Shown here piece after piece: positions 44,682 through 56,827 of a DNA stretch of 64,000 bases. Under the pieces are notes generated by a model, which did not search any database, was not told the origin of the DNA, and worked only from the letters and a program-made list of their open reading frames with translations. Each line of letters opens with the position of its first letter. The stretch's first letter is position 1. Made by a program: the position numbers and the translations under genes. The stretch is from Thozetella sp. PMI_491 (lineage: Eukaryota; Ascomycota; Sordariomycetes; Chaetosphaeriales; Chaetosphaeriaceae): assembly GCA_021432635.1 (NCBI GenBank), contig MU270092.1, forward strand, positions 124,001 through 188,000, read 5' to 3'.

Positions 44682-47600
44682 TCATGAACTAGCGATTCCG
44701 AGGCCGACTTGTCTTTGCATCGAAGCGTTGCTGCCAATCGTCGTGTTCGTGCCAGTCCGTTCTCGCATCCTGCGGCCCTCCATGAGGCCCCTGAGGCCTC
44801 TCTTCTGCAGTCCGATGACGCTGCTCAACTCGCCAGCCCAGACTTCGCGACCACCACCCCTCTCGCTGCCACCCAACTCAGAGCTCCATTCGCTGCCGCT
44901 AACACTGGTCGTCGCGCTGAGCTCCTCGCTTGGAGGACGAGCACCCTGAGGCACTGTTGTGTTGATCCTGAGCGCGGCGGCCCGCGACGAGAGGCCGTTA
45001 GCGCCGCCTTCGCTGCCAGCCAAGCTGCCGTTGGCGACCGAATCGGTCGGGCTGATGAGACCGTCGAGTGCGGCCGAGAGCGGGAAGAAATTGGGGTTTA
45101 GTGTGCCGTCGATGCCACGTCCTCCACCGGCAGCCATCGCCGTGGCATTGAACACAGCCGCTGCATTCCTCGAGTCGAGCAAGTTGTGCAATCTCTCCAC
45201 AACGGCCTCTAATAGGCCATCGATACGGTAGGGGCGGGCGATCTGGAGAAGGCTGCAGAGGATCTGCGGGGTGCATAGCGGTGATGACGGGTGTGGCAGG
45301 GCGGAAGCATAGAGGAAGTGGAGCAGCGCCTGGAGAGTAAGGTAGGTGTGGGGGAGATACAGGCATCGCGGGCGGTTGTTGGGAGGGAGAGTACGCGGTG
45401 TGGGTGCGGTGTTGATCGTGGCAGGGTCAACTGTTGGCGAGAAGATACCGGTTGAGCCTGGGGTGGTGGCCACGGTGCTAGGCGGAAAGCCGTTGGAACT
45501 ACCCGCGGAAAACAGGGTGCTTCCCATCGACAGAGTGCTCTCCATCGTGCTTCGGTTACCAGTCGTAATGGTAACATTCGAGCTCCTCACTGCGCTGCCA
45601 GGAGCCGATATAGAGCCGGATCGTAGAGTCATCGCGTCGCTTCCGTCATGGGTTGCGGTTCCTTCTCGTAAGAGTTGGACAAAGTAGGGGCCCCACCGTC
45701 TGGCGACGATGCGAGAGTTGATTGGTATCTTCTCGCCTCCGATGCACAGGATATCCATATCCGCCAGCTCCCGCATGCCCAGAGCCTTTTCACCCAGCTC
45801 CTCGGCAGCGCGAGTGTGGAATCGCCCACCGGCAGTAATACCGGCCTTCCGCGCAAGGCTGAGGCCGGGTCCGGTGTACGGACTGCTCGCGCTGACGAAC
45901 CCGCTCATCGGGGCTGTCTTCCTTGGGTTGTCGTAGAAACCAAAGGCCTCCAACTCGACCATGCAAACGTTGCTGAAGTTGATGCGGCGGTGATTGTAAT
46001 CGTCTACCAAGCTCCGCTTCCGGTTCCCGAGAACCACGAATGTATTTCGCCGGTTCCATAGCACACCGCGATTCCAGCTTCCTTGGCTAAAGACTGCAGC
46101 CCCTGCATCGATGCGGCTCCACGTCAAGGTACGAAGGTCAAGCGCCCACAAAGCATACTCCTGCTTCGACGAGGTAAGATATGTCCCGCTGACGACGAAA
46201 TGCGTATCTATAACTCCGCCGTTAGGGAATCGCAGACCAGGTGGGCTGTAGGACCCTGTCACCGGCCTCTCGCTGAGCGCCCCGTCGTTGCCGCGAATCT
46301 GCAGCTCTAGCTTGACATCAAGGAAGTTATAATTGCTGTAGATGAGCATGCTCGAGCCGGGCTCTCTAGCCTCTTGGCTTATGCCGCCAGTTGTTGTGCC
46401 ATTGGTGATTCCCTTGCCGAGCCTCGCAGAGACGGCAGGAGGCATGGGTGCCACGACACTGCGGTAGGCCCCGCAGCTCTTGCCAAGGGGTTGCGTCGAC
46501 GTCCACTTGAGACTCCGGAGGTTGAACACGCTAATCTGCTCAATGTAATGGTTCGCGCCATCCTGGCCTCCAACTACCACCATCTCTGCGCCTCCAGTCC
46601 CGTCAATGCTGATGCCAATACGCCCCTCGTTCGGGTTGCCGGTGGACGGGTTGTGCTGGAGGGCCGACAGGGGGGCTTTATGCGAAGAGAAGGTGGCCGA
46701 GGATGGAAGAATGCAGGCACAGTGCGCATACCGCCCCTGGGGAGTATCCTGGGTGGGGATGAAGGTCCACTTCTTTGTCGACACATCGTATATGTGGATA
46801 TCTGACATGACCGTGACTTCAGGCTGCTGGTCTCCGGCGGGGTTGCTCGGCTGGTTTGGCGTCGGCGACATGCCACCGTAGCACACTAGCTTAGTATCGC
46901 CTAGGGGACACATCGAGTGGAAGTAGCGAGGGGGAGGGATGTCTCCAGTGGTCTCGACCTTAGTCCAGTGACGCCGGATGAGATCCAGCTCGTAAAGGTC
47001 CGAGGTCAGTGGCGCTGGCCGACTCCTGGACAGGATTCGGCCACCAAAGACGAATAGCTTGTCCCCAAGGATCGTGGTCGTCGCGCCCACGAGGGGATGT
47101 GGCTCCCGTCCCGTTGTGCGGTGAACATTGCACATCAGACCAGATAGATGGGATGAGGACGTCGCTGTTGTCGGGGTCCCAGTAGATGTTGCTGTGCCCG
47201 GAGTGCGCGCTTGGCCCACGCTGGGCGACGGACCAGCGGACAGAGGCCCGTTGCTCCGTGGCGTCAGGTTGTCGCCCCGGCCATCGTCCAAGGTGTTCGC
47301 CAAACTGCTTTGGCTGCTGTTCATGCTTGAATCTTGCCCAGCTCCTCCCATGTAAAGGCCGTTGGCCTCGGCCGAGGACGCCGAGTCCATCGTGCTCGTC
47401 CTGCTGTCCATATCTTCCGTCTCCGAGTCCAAAATCGTGGCCAAACTCCCTTGGTGCGCCGGGTTCGCTATCGGCGTCAATGGGCTCGCGGGCGAAAGCT
47501 GCGGCGGCGGGGGCTCAGGCAACGGCTTTTCGAGACTGCTCTGCAGACTCAGGCTACGACCATGCTGGAACCGCTGGGGAGCCGGGGATCGCAGGGGCAG

Positions 47601-47894
47601 GGGCGCCGAGGTAGTGGCCTTCTCGTAAGTCTGGTTATTGGGTTCCGAAGGGCGTCGAAGGGCGAGCTGAGAGGGCTGGCGGGTGAGTTTTGCAATATCC
47701 TCACGCCCCGGGGCGATCCTCTTGATGTTCCGGAAGGCGGAAGAGAGGAGGTCGGAGGGCGACTTCGACGACGGAGACCGCTCAGACCGTTCCTCGGGTT
47801 CGGAGTCGGAGAAGCGGCTAGCGTCACCGCTGCCTACGGCTTGCTGATGGCCTGTGAAGGTCAGTCCCGAGCCCGACATGTTGAGGGCATGCAC
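44682..47894 (-). CDS. kelch-repeat protein with BTB-like region (Ral2/LZTR1-like)
   Basis: A large single-exon protein, 1070 residues from the ATG at 47894; a second in-frame ATG at 47879 (MSGSGL) is equally possible. Residues 1-255 are Ser/Pro/Thr-rich and disordered. Kelch blades follow, with typical LVGATTTILGDKLFVFGG, PPPRYFHSMCPLG, TKLVCYGG, GRYAHCACIL and EMVVVGGQDG strings. About residue 725 a BTB-type segment starts (ELADMDILCIGGEKIPINSR, given as one block), interrupted by Ser/Thr-rich insertions and resumed at YLPHTYLTLQALLHFLY. S. pombe Ral2, a Ras-pathway protein, and animal LZTR1 combine the same modules, so a Ras-linked or polarity role is plausible, not shown. Confidence 0.82.
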   Translation of the reverse strand: MHALNMSGSGLTFTGHQQAVGSGDASRFSDSEPEERSERSPSSKSPSDLLSSAFRNIKRIAPGREDIAKLTRQPSQLALRRPSEPNNQTYEKATTSAPLPLRSPAPQRFQHGRSLSLQSSLEKPLPEPPPPQLSPASPLTPIANPAHQGSLATILDSETEDMDSRTSTMDSASSAEANGLYMGGAGQDSSMNSSQSSLANTLDDGRGDNLTPRSNGPLSAGPSPSVGQARTPGTATSTGTPTTATSSSHLSGLMCNVHRTTGREPHPLVGATTTILGDKLFVFGGRILSRSRPAPLTSDLYELDLIRRHWTKVETTGDIPPPRYFHSMCPLGDTKLVCYGGMSPTPNQPSNPAGDQQPEVTVMSDIHIYDVSTKKWTFIPTQDTPQGRYAHCACILPSSATFSSHKAPLSALQHNPSTGNPNEGRIGISIDGTGGAEMVVVGGQDGANHYIEQISVFNLRSLKWTSTQPLGKSCGAYRSVVAPMPPAVSARLGKGITNGTTTGGISQEAREPGSSMLIYSNYNFLDVKLELQIRGNDGALSERPVTGSYSPPGLRFPNGGVIDTHFVVSGTYLTSSKQEYALWALDLRTLTWSRIDAGAAVFSQGSWNRGVLWNRRNTFVVLGNRKRSLVDDYNHRRINFSNVCMVELEAFGFYDNPRKTAPMSGFVSASSPYTGPGLSLARKAGITAGGRFHTRAAEELGEKALGMRELADMDILCIGGEKIPINSRIVARRWGPYFVQLLREGTATHDGSDAMTLRSGSISAPGSAVRSSNVTITTGNRSTMESTLSMGSTLFSAGSSNGFPPSTVATTPGSTGIFSPTVDPATINTAPTPRTLPPNNRPRCLYLPHTYLTLQALLHFLYASALPHPSSPLCTPQILCSLLQIARPYRIDGLLEAVVERLHNLLDSRNAAAVFNATAMAAGGGRGIDGTLNPNFFPLSAALDGLISPTDSVANGSLAGSEGGANGLSSRAAALRINTTVPQGARPPSEELSATTSVSGSEWSSELGGSERGGGREVWAGELSSVIGLQKRGLRGLMEGRRMRERTGTNTTIGSNASMQRQVGLGIASS

Positions 47895-49365
47895 TGCTAG
47901 CCACGGCCGGGGACAGCCGCGACAGCAAGAAGGAGAGCGGTACGGCCCAGGACAGCGGTCTGGGGCGGGATGTAACGAGGAAAGGAAAGGAGGGTAAGAG
48001 TCAAGAGGATGGAGAAAAATGCAACGGGCACGCGTAGAGGATTTGACGACTAGGCCCCCAAGCCTCCGTCACACCGAAGTGGGCATGCGTCGGAACGAGC
48101 CCACAGCGTCGAGCAGCCCGCGCCACCACGCGAGCATCGACTAGGGTTCAAGGCGGTGGCCCGGGCTCTAGGTCGGAGTGTCCACTTGGAGAAGTTCGAG
48201 AAGTCCCGAAGTATGACGATGAGCAGAGACCAGTCCGTAAGCGAGCCAGGGCTGAGGTGAGCTGCCAACTGCCAAGGGGATCATGGGCGCGGCGAAGGCG
48301 ATGACAAGAAAAGGGGGGGTGGTGGATAGAAAGGCGGAAAAGGCATGAGCGCCGGGGCACGAGCGTCCTGGCGGACGACGGCGCATATGCTAGGGACGGG
48401 AACTTCTCCTCACCTCTTGTTCCCTACGTACTCCTTACGTACAGGGCAGTGCTGCAGCGTCGGGACTGGCAGGTACGCGCGGACGGGGTTACCCGTCGTA
48501 GAGACTGGACTGTGCAGAGAAGGGCGGCGAACTCGACGTTGCAGTACCTAATTTCCGGGAGGGCAAGGAGGCGAGCGGATCTGCCCTTCACACGAGCCCA
48601 GAGGAAGGGCCAGGGCGAAAGATTGTGGAGAGGGCACCGGCGGGTCGCAGTCACAGAGTTGCCGCACGGACCTGCGCTTGATCTGGGGAACGGAGGCAAC
48701 ACGGGGGGGGGGGCAATACGTTGAAATTCCGCCGGCGCGCACGCTTCGGAGGCGAGTCGGTGGTGGTGGGAGGAGAAGGGGAGCGGGACGATGGACGAAT
48801 GGACGGATGCAGAGCGAGGCAGATGCAAGTGCGATGGTCCAACCAGGGACCTCTGGGTTTTTGGGGCTCGACTATGCGATTCGCCGCGTGTGGGCTGCGG
48901 ATCCGCACTCAAGCAAGAAAAAAAAAAGGGGATGCAGGAGGCACGGGATGACTGTGTGTGATGGGCGTAGACCACCGTCGGCAGCATGCGATGCACTATG
49001 TGTGTACGTAGTATGCTAGGATTGCATGGGGCTCCGGGAGGCTCAAGGATTTATTCTATTGCCACATCGAATGTTTCTTTCTCTCACTCTGGTCGTCGGC
49101 ACTGGGAAGAAAGAAGCCAGGCGGCGGGGGGAGGGGGAGTGTGTCCCGCTCATTGAAACAAGACGTTGATTTTGGCATTACCATCCACCCGCTTAAGGGA
49201 AAGGGCGAACCAAACCAGAGAGTGGTCAGTGCTAATGGAGCAATCACACATCAGCGTAAGGCCGGCAGCCAGCGCAGCCGCCTCTTGGTATTACACCACA
49301 TACTAACCCGGCGTCAAGATTCTAGCAAATCATGCACCCATTCTCGCCCGGCACACTCAGGGCTA

Positions 49366-49447
49366 TTGATTCGATTCGAGAAGTATCCTTCCCCTCCCCC
49401 TCTCCCCCCCCCCCCCGGTACTTCGCCCTGTACAGTACTATAGCACA
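49366..49447 (+). repeat. 82-bp direct repeat, copy 1
   Basis: Shares its first 34 and last 30 bases or so with copy 2 at 49505-49586. The middle differs: this copy has a run of about 14 C. Both copies end in the same CTGTACAGTAC-containing string. Confidence 0.85.
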
Positions 49448-49504
49448 NNNNNNNNNNNNNNNNNNNNNNNNNNNNNNNNNNNNNNNNNNNNNNNNNNNNN
49501 NNNN
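49448..49504. other. assembly gap (57 N)
   Basis: A run of 57 N placed exactly between two copies of the 82-bp repeat. The true length is unknown. Confidence 0.97.
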
Positions 49505-49586
49505 TTGATTCGATTCGAGAAGTATCCTTCCCCTCCCCAGCCTCCCTCCCCTCCCGGTACTTCGCCCTGTACAGTACTATAGCACA
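49505..49586 (+). repeat. 82-bp direct repeat, copy 2
   Basis: Same length and ends as copy 1 but with an interrupted pyrimidine tract in the middle. It starts at the first base after the gap, as expected for a scaffolding artefact or collapsed tandem repeat. Confidence 0.85.
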
Positions 49587-51274
49587 TAGGTAGTACGTTT
49601 GAGCAGGACGAACCAGTCCTCTGGCGCGTCCCACCCTTCTTCCTCTTCCCCTGCATCAGGATGCGAGTTACAGCAAATGTATCTAAAGGACCGACTGTGC
49701 GAGGCAGTAGCACAGCACCACCGAGGCCAAGGCGATATATTCTCTTGAATATCGCCAGCACCCGAGGTGGCGGAAACTTGTGTCAAAAACAGCAAGCGAG
49801 CCCGCCGCACAGCTGACTGCATGCATCTGAAAGGGGGAATGGTTTGCCCTCCAGGCGAGGCTAACCGCCGCCCCCGAGCTAGGGTTGCGCGATTGCGCAG
49901 GGATTAGCAGCGCGCCCCGAGGCTGATTTGGGTCGTCCCCGGAGCCCCTTTCTGGGCTATGGCCGTTTCTATTTCGGCGCGAGAAGACGCTTTTTTTTTC
50001 GTTGCTCCTTCGTCGGAGAACGAGGACGTTCCTAAACACGGCGTAACACCACGGATTGTGTCGTGTCACCACACCGGTCTGCATTGTGCGCCGTGGCCTC
50101 CCCGTTGCTGCTGCAGGTGCCGGTCCACTAGGTGCTGTAGCTCCGTGATGTGCCGTGTGTCAAACCCGTCCGTTCAGTCTCTACCGCGCATGACATCTAC
50201 CCGCCCGCCGAAAAAAAACGTGGATTGCAGGGATCCGCGTGTTTCATCCGAACCCCATGTGAGCTGGCCACTGCGCTATTCGGAGCCTGTCGACAAAATG
50301 CTTCTTTTTTATCATTAGACCGAGCCCGTCTTGCACTTCAAACACGCTTGCTGGGAGCCGCTTCTGCACCGAACTTTGTTCCCCCCCCCTCCCCCCTCTT
50401 CGCCCCTCCGATCCGTCGCGTAGCAGGTCGGCCAAGGAGAAATTACGTGCCTGAGCCACCTTCCCGAGCAAGGCATTTACGCGGCCGTTGGGTTTGCCTC
50501 CCCGGTGATTCCTCGACGCCAAATGCTAGCCGGGTGGAGGCGAATTAGTGTGACGACGTGTCAAATAACAGCACTGTGTGCAGTGGAGGAAGCTACGGCT
50601 TGCTCGGGCCCGGTGTGCACCTACGAGACCCCCTAGACGAGATACTCCGCTACTAGATACGGATACAGGTCGTTCGATTTATCCCTGATACTGCTTGCCT
50701 ACGCTCCGGTCTGTGATTCCGGGGTCACGGCTTGCTGAAGAGTCCAGCCGTGAGCCACGGCGGAATATTAGCGCGGCGCACGTCCTTTATAATCAGCCTG
50801 AGTAGCCCACCACATTCTTGATGTGTCACGAGCTGGGGGATAAATCTGGAGACCGCTCCTCTGCCGTGCCGGCGTACCGCATGCGCTGGGCTCCGTCCTA
50901 GGCAGCGGGCCTCCGTTCGTATTTTCGGCGTTTCTAAGTTTCTGGGCGTTAGTAGACGGCCGTCGCATTGCATCCACATCGATTCTCCTATGGCCTAGTG
51001 TGGCGCCAATGGGCTGGTTTCGTGGGAGAGAGAGTAACATTGTGATTTCTTAATAGGCAGGTGAGGCTCTTTTATATGTGACGGTTGTATTCATACGCAC
51101 GTCATCAATGTGGAGCAAGCTAGGGACGAGAGTACATGCGTGGGCTATAGCAACCTGGTATCGGTCTCATTTCCAACGTCTTCTCATCATGGCCGTCGCC
51201 GGCTATCATACTCCCTCGCTACTCGAACGGCGCCGAGCAGGCACCTGTGCACACGCCTGGTCCTTGCGGGCCGC

Positions 51275-52155
51275 TTATGCGTCCTTGGGCAGGGGGGTGA
51301 AGCGGAGGTAGGGCTTGACGACGCGGTGCTCGGGGAACAGCTTGCTGACCTCCTCGCCCTGGACGCTGGGGTGGACGATGACGTCGTCACCGGGGACCCA
51401 GTTGATGGGGGTGGTGATCCTGTGCTTGTCGCCGGTCTGGAGGGAGTCGACGATGCGGAGCACCTCGGCGCTGTTGCGGCCGGTCGAGGCCGGGTACGAG
51501 AGAATGGTGCGGATGGTCTTCTTGGGGTCGATGATGAAGACAGAGCGGATCGTGAAGGCAATGCCCTTCGAGTCCACGTTGGTGGTGTCCTGGTAGTCAA
51601 TCCTAGGCCGAGTTAGTACGCCTGTTCCTGTCTAGAGGCTCCCCCGCGGGCTGTTCCATGCTGCTTGGACGCCACCAAAAAAACTTCAACAAAAAGCTTA
51701 CATGTCGTAGAGATAGGCGACCTTGCGCTCCTTGTCGGCAACAAGAGGGAAGCTGAGGGTGGAGCCAGTGACCTCCTTGATGTCGCTTGCCCAGCCCTCG
51801 TGGCTGCTGACGGTGTTGGCCGACAGACCGAGCAGCTTGACGCCACGCTTGGTGAACTCGGGCTCGAGGCGGGCGAACTCGCCGAGCTCGGTGGTGCAGA
51901 CGGGGGTGTAGTCCTCCGGGTGCGAGAAGAAGACGAGCCACTTGTCACCAATGAACTCGTGGAAGTCGATAGGCCCGCCGGTGGTGTCGGCCTGGAAGTT
52001 GGGCGCGATGGAGCCCAGGCGGAGGCTAGAGAGCGACGTTAGCATGCTTGCTCGTGATACGCGCCCAAGGTGTCTCAGGCATGGTGGTGGATGTCCAGAG
52101 CGCAGAAGCGCCGAGGACCGGAGCATGCTTACGGAGCGGCACGCTGCTCAGCCAT
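51275..52155 (-). CDS. 1-Cys peroxiredoxin (Prx6/Prx1 type)
   Basis: A thiol peroxidase reducing H2O2 and organic or lipid hydroperoxides. Exons 52155-52133 (only 23 nt), 52025-51702 and 51602-51275 give 224 residues. The peroxidatic Cys51 lies in HPEDYTPVCTTELGEF, the 1-Cys signature. LSANTVSSHEGWASDI and the long C-terminal extension (NWVPGDDVIVHPSV, LRFTPLPKDA) are the Prx6-class features. No resolving Cys in the 2-Cys position and no targeting sequence are visible, so it is probably cytosolic. The short first exon encodes only MAEQRAA plus part of a codon; the start at 52155 gives the usual distance to LRLGSIAPNF. Identification is secure. Confidence 0.94.
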
Positions 52156-53579
52156 TGTGATGGTTATGAAGTCCTAGAGGAGGAGGTATTGGTATCAAGA
52201 GCGACGCGGAACAAAGTCTACGTGGCGTGGGAGTCACGTAGAGGGAGCAGACGGGAATCAGTGGAAGAGGAGGCAGAAAGAGGCTTTGGGTGTGTAGATG
52301 GGGTGCGAGGCGATGATGTGATGAGGGGCAGCGTGGGTATTTAACGAGACAGTTCGAAAGGCCATCCAGGGGTTTCACTTCGGAACGATTAATCACCCCA
52401 GTCTTGTCAGATCACGTTCTACCCATAACGGGGGTACCTCTTAACATCTGGGCATTTGCCTCACCCTTCCCCAGATCCCCGAACGATCCTTTTAGCTAGC
52501 TCTCGAGGCCCCTTGCCGGGGCTAGCAGTCGCCCGCAGTCGCCACGACATGAGCTCTTGGAGTTCCTAGCAGGCGGTCGCCGCCCGACCGCAACCGGCAG
52601 GGCCCAGCAGGAGCAGTTAGCAGGATACATGACGAGGAGCTCAAATTTTTTCCCACCCGCCATGACCCGCGCCCCCTCGAATCAGCTGCCTGGGTCGGGT
52701 CGTTCCTGGCCTGGCGCAGATGGTCTCGCCTCCCATCGACGACATTTTGGCTCGAGAGCTGCCCCTCCATGGCTTCATTCTCCAAGCCAACGTGGGGTTG
52801 AGCTGCCCCTCACTATCCCGATCCGGCATGGACCACCATTGCGCGATTTTCCAAGCTCGCCATTGGCCTGGCACCACACCTATATGGGGATTATGTCATT
52901 TGGCTAGCGACTTTGCAATGCTCCCTTCCCACAAGAAGAGCGCGACCAGCACTGCTGGGCGAAAGTGGAGGGGGGAGAGGAGGGAACCGACAGGAGGGGC
53001 CAAAGGACCACATGAGATGTCGCTACAGAAACTCAGCGCAGGGGAGTGCAACGAGCCCGCGAGTCGGGCCTAATGGGATTGCAACGCGTCTGCGAGCTTG
53101 TAGCTATCTCCGAATCCCGAATCTCATCGGCTTCTGCTGCTAGCAGCCTAAAGGATAGGGCTGACACGAGAGCTGGATTTCAGACCCCGATGGCACATGG
53201 AAACCGATGGAGATGCTGGGCGAAGCTGCCGTCTCTTGGAAGACATACCCGACTCGGCCGGGTGGGCCCATGGCCGTCGTCGCATTGTTGTCGCCTCAAC
53301 TGAGGTTACGCAACAGAGGGGCAGATCCGTTTCCGGAGCATGCCTTGGTGCTACCCAGGCACCACCCACGGCTGCGGGACGGGGACGCACGCAATATATC
53401 TCGGGCTACCCACCCATCGTGAAGCGAACCTGCATATAAAAACTTGGGAACCATGGGTCTGGGTTGAATCGAGTTCAATATAAACAAAAGGCTATACACA
53501 TCTGTATAAATATATATATATAAATAGAATGTCTAGCATCACCGTGGGGTATCGTCCGCCTCCTGTGTTTCTTGGCTGG
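52156..53579. other. intergenic, promoter of the peroxiredoxin gene
   Basis: A 1.4-kb spacer between two minus-strand genes. An AT run (TATATATATA) at about 53510-53522 lies just downstream of the acyl-CoA synthetase stop. No gene recognised. Confidence 0.5.
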
Positions 53580-55640
53580 TCACAGCTTCACCTTGCTGCC
53601 GTTTAGCAGCTTCCACTCCTTCTCCCCGAAAGGCTCATAGCCGCGTTTCCTGAGCCAGTACAGCTTGTCGTCTCCGATCTTGGCTGGGTCTACACCCTGG
53701 TCTCGTAGCACGTTCTTTTGCTGCTTGTTCGTTCCAGTCGTCATGAGGTTGCCTTCCTTGGACACCCGGATGAAGATCGGGAGCGCGTAGCGCGGCAGCC
53801 CGCGGCGCACATGGTCGGCAAGGCTCTTGAGGAACTCCTTGCTCGGCAAGCCACCCTCGCTTGTCAGCACCGCGGGGTCTAAGACGACGGCGGCGCATCC
53901 GGCGCGGCCTTCGTGGTGCGGGAGAGATACGCCGTAGACATTTGACTCCATGATTGCCGGGTGGAGGCCTACGACTTGTGCCACCTCGGCAGTAGAGACG
54001 TTCTCGCTCTTCCACCGGAAGGTGTCGCCGAGGCGGTCCGAGAAGTAGACGAGGCCGTTCTCCCGCTTGACCACATCGCCGGTGCGGAACCACGCATCGC
54101 CCTTCACGAACACATCCCGCATGATCTTTTTCGTCGTGGCGCCGGCGTCGCCGTAATAGCCCTGGAAGCGCGAGGTCACGTCGTTGGGGGGCAACCGGAA
54201 CAGGAGCTCGCCTGGTTTCCCATCCGGTACGCGGTTGCACAAGCCGGTCTTGCGGTTGCGGAAGGGCTGGTCCGTCTCATAGTCGATTTCCACCAAGGCA
54301 AGATTGCGGCCGGCGCTCAGGTTGTACAGGCTGCCGTTCCGACCCACTGCGCCCATGCTGAAGTCATTCTTGCTAAGATTCCATGTGGCGAAGTTGCCCT
54401 CGGTAGCGCCGTAGAATTCGGCAATGGCTTCGATGCCAAAGCGCTCCTTGAACCGGTTCCACACGTCCGGGCGCAGGCCGTTGCCCAAGGCCACCCTCAC
54501 TCTGTGCTTGCGGTCCAGGTCCTCGCCGGTTGCAGGGTCCATGGCTGGAGGCGCAGAGAGCAGGTAACGGCAGGTTTCACCGACGTACTGAATAATGGTG
54601 GCGTCGTGCTTCCTGACTTCGCTCCAGAACTTGGTCGTGGAGAACTTGCGGCCCAGTGCGAGCGTTGCGCCCGCGCAGATGACGTGGGAAAATGCCATTA
54701 GCATGGCCGTACTGTGGTATAAGGGCATGGACTAGTAGGTGAGTCAGTGTCTGCCGCTCCGTAATCGAGGTAAGACAATATCCGCTCACCGTGTAATAAA
54801 CGTCTTTAGTGGTGGTGCCGATCCACCTCCGCGTGAAGCCTGCAACAACCCATACTTTGGCCCAGCCCACGATAGCCGCCTTGGGCATGCCAGTAGTGCC
54901 GCTCGTGTAGATGAGGATGGCCTTGTCCGAACCTTTACCAGCATACCGGTCGTCGTCCGGCGCCCGGTATGGCGCGGTGCGCTTCCCCTCCTCCTCGAGC
55001 TCGGAGGTAAAGACGTGGAAGCTCACGTCGGCGAACTCTCGCTGGACCTCGTCGGTGACATTCGGGGCCACCAGCGGGTCAATCAGCATTAGGCGTGATG
55101 TTGAACGCTTGATGCAGTGCGCCAACGCGGCTCCGGTCAAGTTATAGTTGATGAAAGCTGGCGCAGCCCCGAGGGACCATAGGGCCAGGATGAGAAAAGC
55201 GAATGCATCCGTGTTCTGGAAGTTGAGTGCCACGATCTCTCCCTTCTTGACGCTATATTTCGTCTTCAACAAACCGGCATACCGCAGGACTAGGTCATAC
55301 GACTCGGCATAGGTATATGTCTTGTCCTCAAATCGCAAGAAGCAACGGCTGGCCGAGGACTTTGAGGTCGCGAGGCTCTCAAAGAGGTAGAATTGGTTGA
55401 GACTGCCTTGCCTCTCTCGCCAGAAGATGTTGAGGGTGGGAGGGATGATGGACCGGAGCATGAGGGTATCGTACGAAAGGCCCAGGCGGGCGTTGAGGTA
55501 GGCAGCGGCTCCCGCAACAGCGGGAACCGCGATCGCAGGAGAGATGGGTACTGGTCGAAGATTCATGTTAGCTATCGCCACTCCTGGCATAGAGAAGCTT
55601 GCTGGGGGACAGTGCGGATAACCCGTCACTTACGAGCCAT
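53580..55640 (-). CDS. fat1: Fat1/FATP-type very-long-chain acyl-CoA synthetase and fatty-acid transporter
   Basis: Activates and imports long or very-long-chain fatty acids; relatives sit in ER, lipid-droplet or peroxisomal membranes. Main exons are 55566-54790 and 54731-53580. The ATG at 55566 (MNLRPVPISP) gives 642 residues. A canonical 62-nt intron (55633-55572) also permits an upstream start at 55640 (MAP-NMNLRP), which I prefer because donor and acceptor are perfect. A hydrophobic N-terminal segment (SPAIAVPAVAGAAAYL) is followed by the AMP motif ILIYTSGTTGMPKAAIV, the FATP motif EFYGATEGN, and WFRTGDVVKRENGLVYFSDR. The C-terminus is NGSKVKL, not a canonical PTS1. Motifs and size (yeast Fat1 is about 670) agree well with the family. 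Confidence 0.9.
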
Positions 55641-56827
55641 GACGGGAGGTTTGCCAACTGGTCCCCGTCGAATTTATGAAGCTGGAAGCGCTTTCGATCG
55701 GCTGACGCGATGCCGTGTTAAGGCGAAGAGGGGATGCTATAGAGTTCGGGACAAAACCCGGATAGGTGGTGCCTTCTGATTCAGGTGGCACTGATGATTT
55801 AGCTCAGAGTGCTGCAATAGCACACACCTTCGTAGAGGGTTGCGCTGGCCGGGGAGCGAAAGGTGGGCACGGGGCTAAGCATCCATTGACGTCAATGCTG
55901 CGCGACTTGATGTCCACCCACAGGTTTGGCGTAATCGAGGCTTCGGGGCGCAAAGCGAGCAGTTGAACGAGAATGAGAGAGCAGGGCCAGAGGAACGACG
56001 TTTGGGCGGCTCTCGTCCTATTCAAATGTGCTGGCCGGGCGCCACCGCTGGCGTGTTGACCAGCCCACGGGGGACGTTGCACGCCGCGAGCCTCGGCTTT
56101 TTTTGCGACTGGTCGCGGAGCAGGGGACGCTAGTGGGGCATCTGGAGTTTCGAAGCAATTGGGTAGGCACTGACGGGGATCGGCTCCCAAACCGGCCCGC
56201 GACTCGATTAGCAGCTGGAATTTTGCTGGTGCTGGCGTGGGAGCTCGGCGTGGCAATCTTGTTGAGCTACCAAGAAAAAAAAAAGGGCAAATACCAGAGG
56301 CTGTCGCCGACCCCTTTTCTGTTGAATTTAGGATTAGCTATCTTACTGGTGCGCTGTGGCCTCACACAAGGTTTGGCCAAACCATCCCGGACATGTCGAA
56401 ATCTGTATCACTCGTCTTAACTTCACCTCTTGCCCGTTGCGCGAAACACGTCCCACTGCAAACTGGGCCCCACCCGACCACAAGTCAAAAGTTGCGCCGC
56501 CCGCGGCGACAAGTTGGCCCATGTGAGGTCATGTGAACCATGTGAAGCCGAATTTGGGGGTCGCTGGCGCTTCGACGGATCGAGCTTAGCGCGTGATTGA
56601 TAGAGGGGAGGGGACCCAGCCACAGCCACTCTAACCCGGGGTTTGGCTTCGCCTAGGATATGTGGCTGTTATGGCACCCTGGTCCTTCCCGCACGTTTAG
56701 GGGACGCCGGCGTAAAGTCGGCGCTAGTCTGCTTTTGGGTGGAATTTCAGGGACGTCACTTTTTACGGCTGTCGACACCGTGTCGAGCGCGCCGCCGACC
56801 TTCACGGGCACTTTGCTGCGGATCGCA
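55641..56827. other. divergent promoter of fat1 and gpi17
   Basis: A 1.19-kb spacer. The plus-strand frame open upstream of 56828 is GC-rich leader without similarity. Nothing else recognised. Confidence 0.5.

Larger units (their letters stand above)
47895..51274. other. 3.4-kb intergenic region including an assembly gap
   Basis: Holds the leader and promoter of the kelch gene (GC-rich with homopolymer runs), an 82-bp direct repeat on both sides of an N gap, and the 3' flank of the peroxiredoxin gene. Open frames show no family motif. A small gene could be hidden by the gap. Confidence 0.5.

Noticed and set aside
44703-45700. Long plus-strand frames opposite the kelch gene
   Set aside because: Shadows of the GC-rich minus-strand coding sequence, with no motifs of their own.
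50220-50300. A-box/B-box-like pair on the minus strand
   Set aside because: Stems do not pair in a cloverleaf; at most a decayed tRNA piece.
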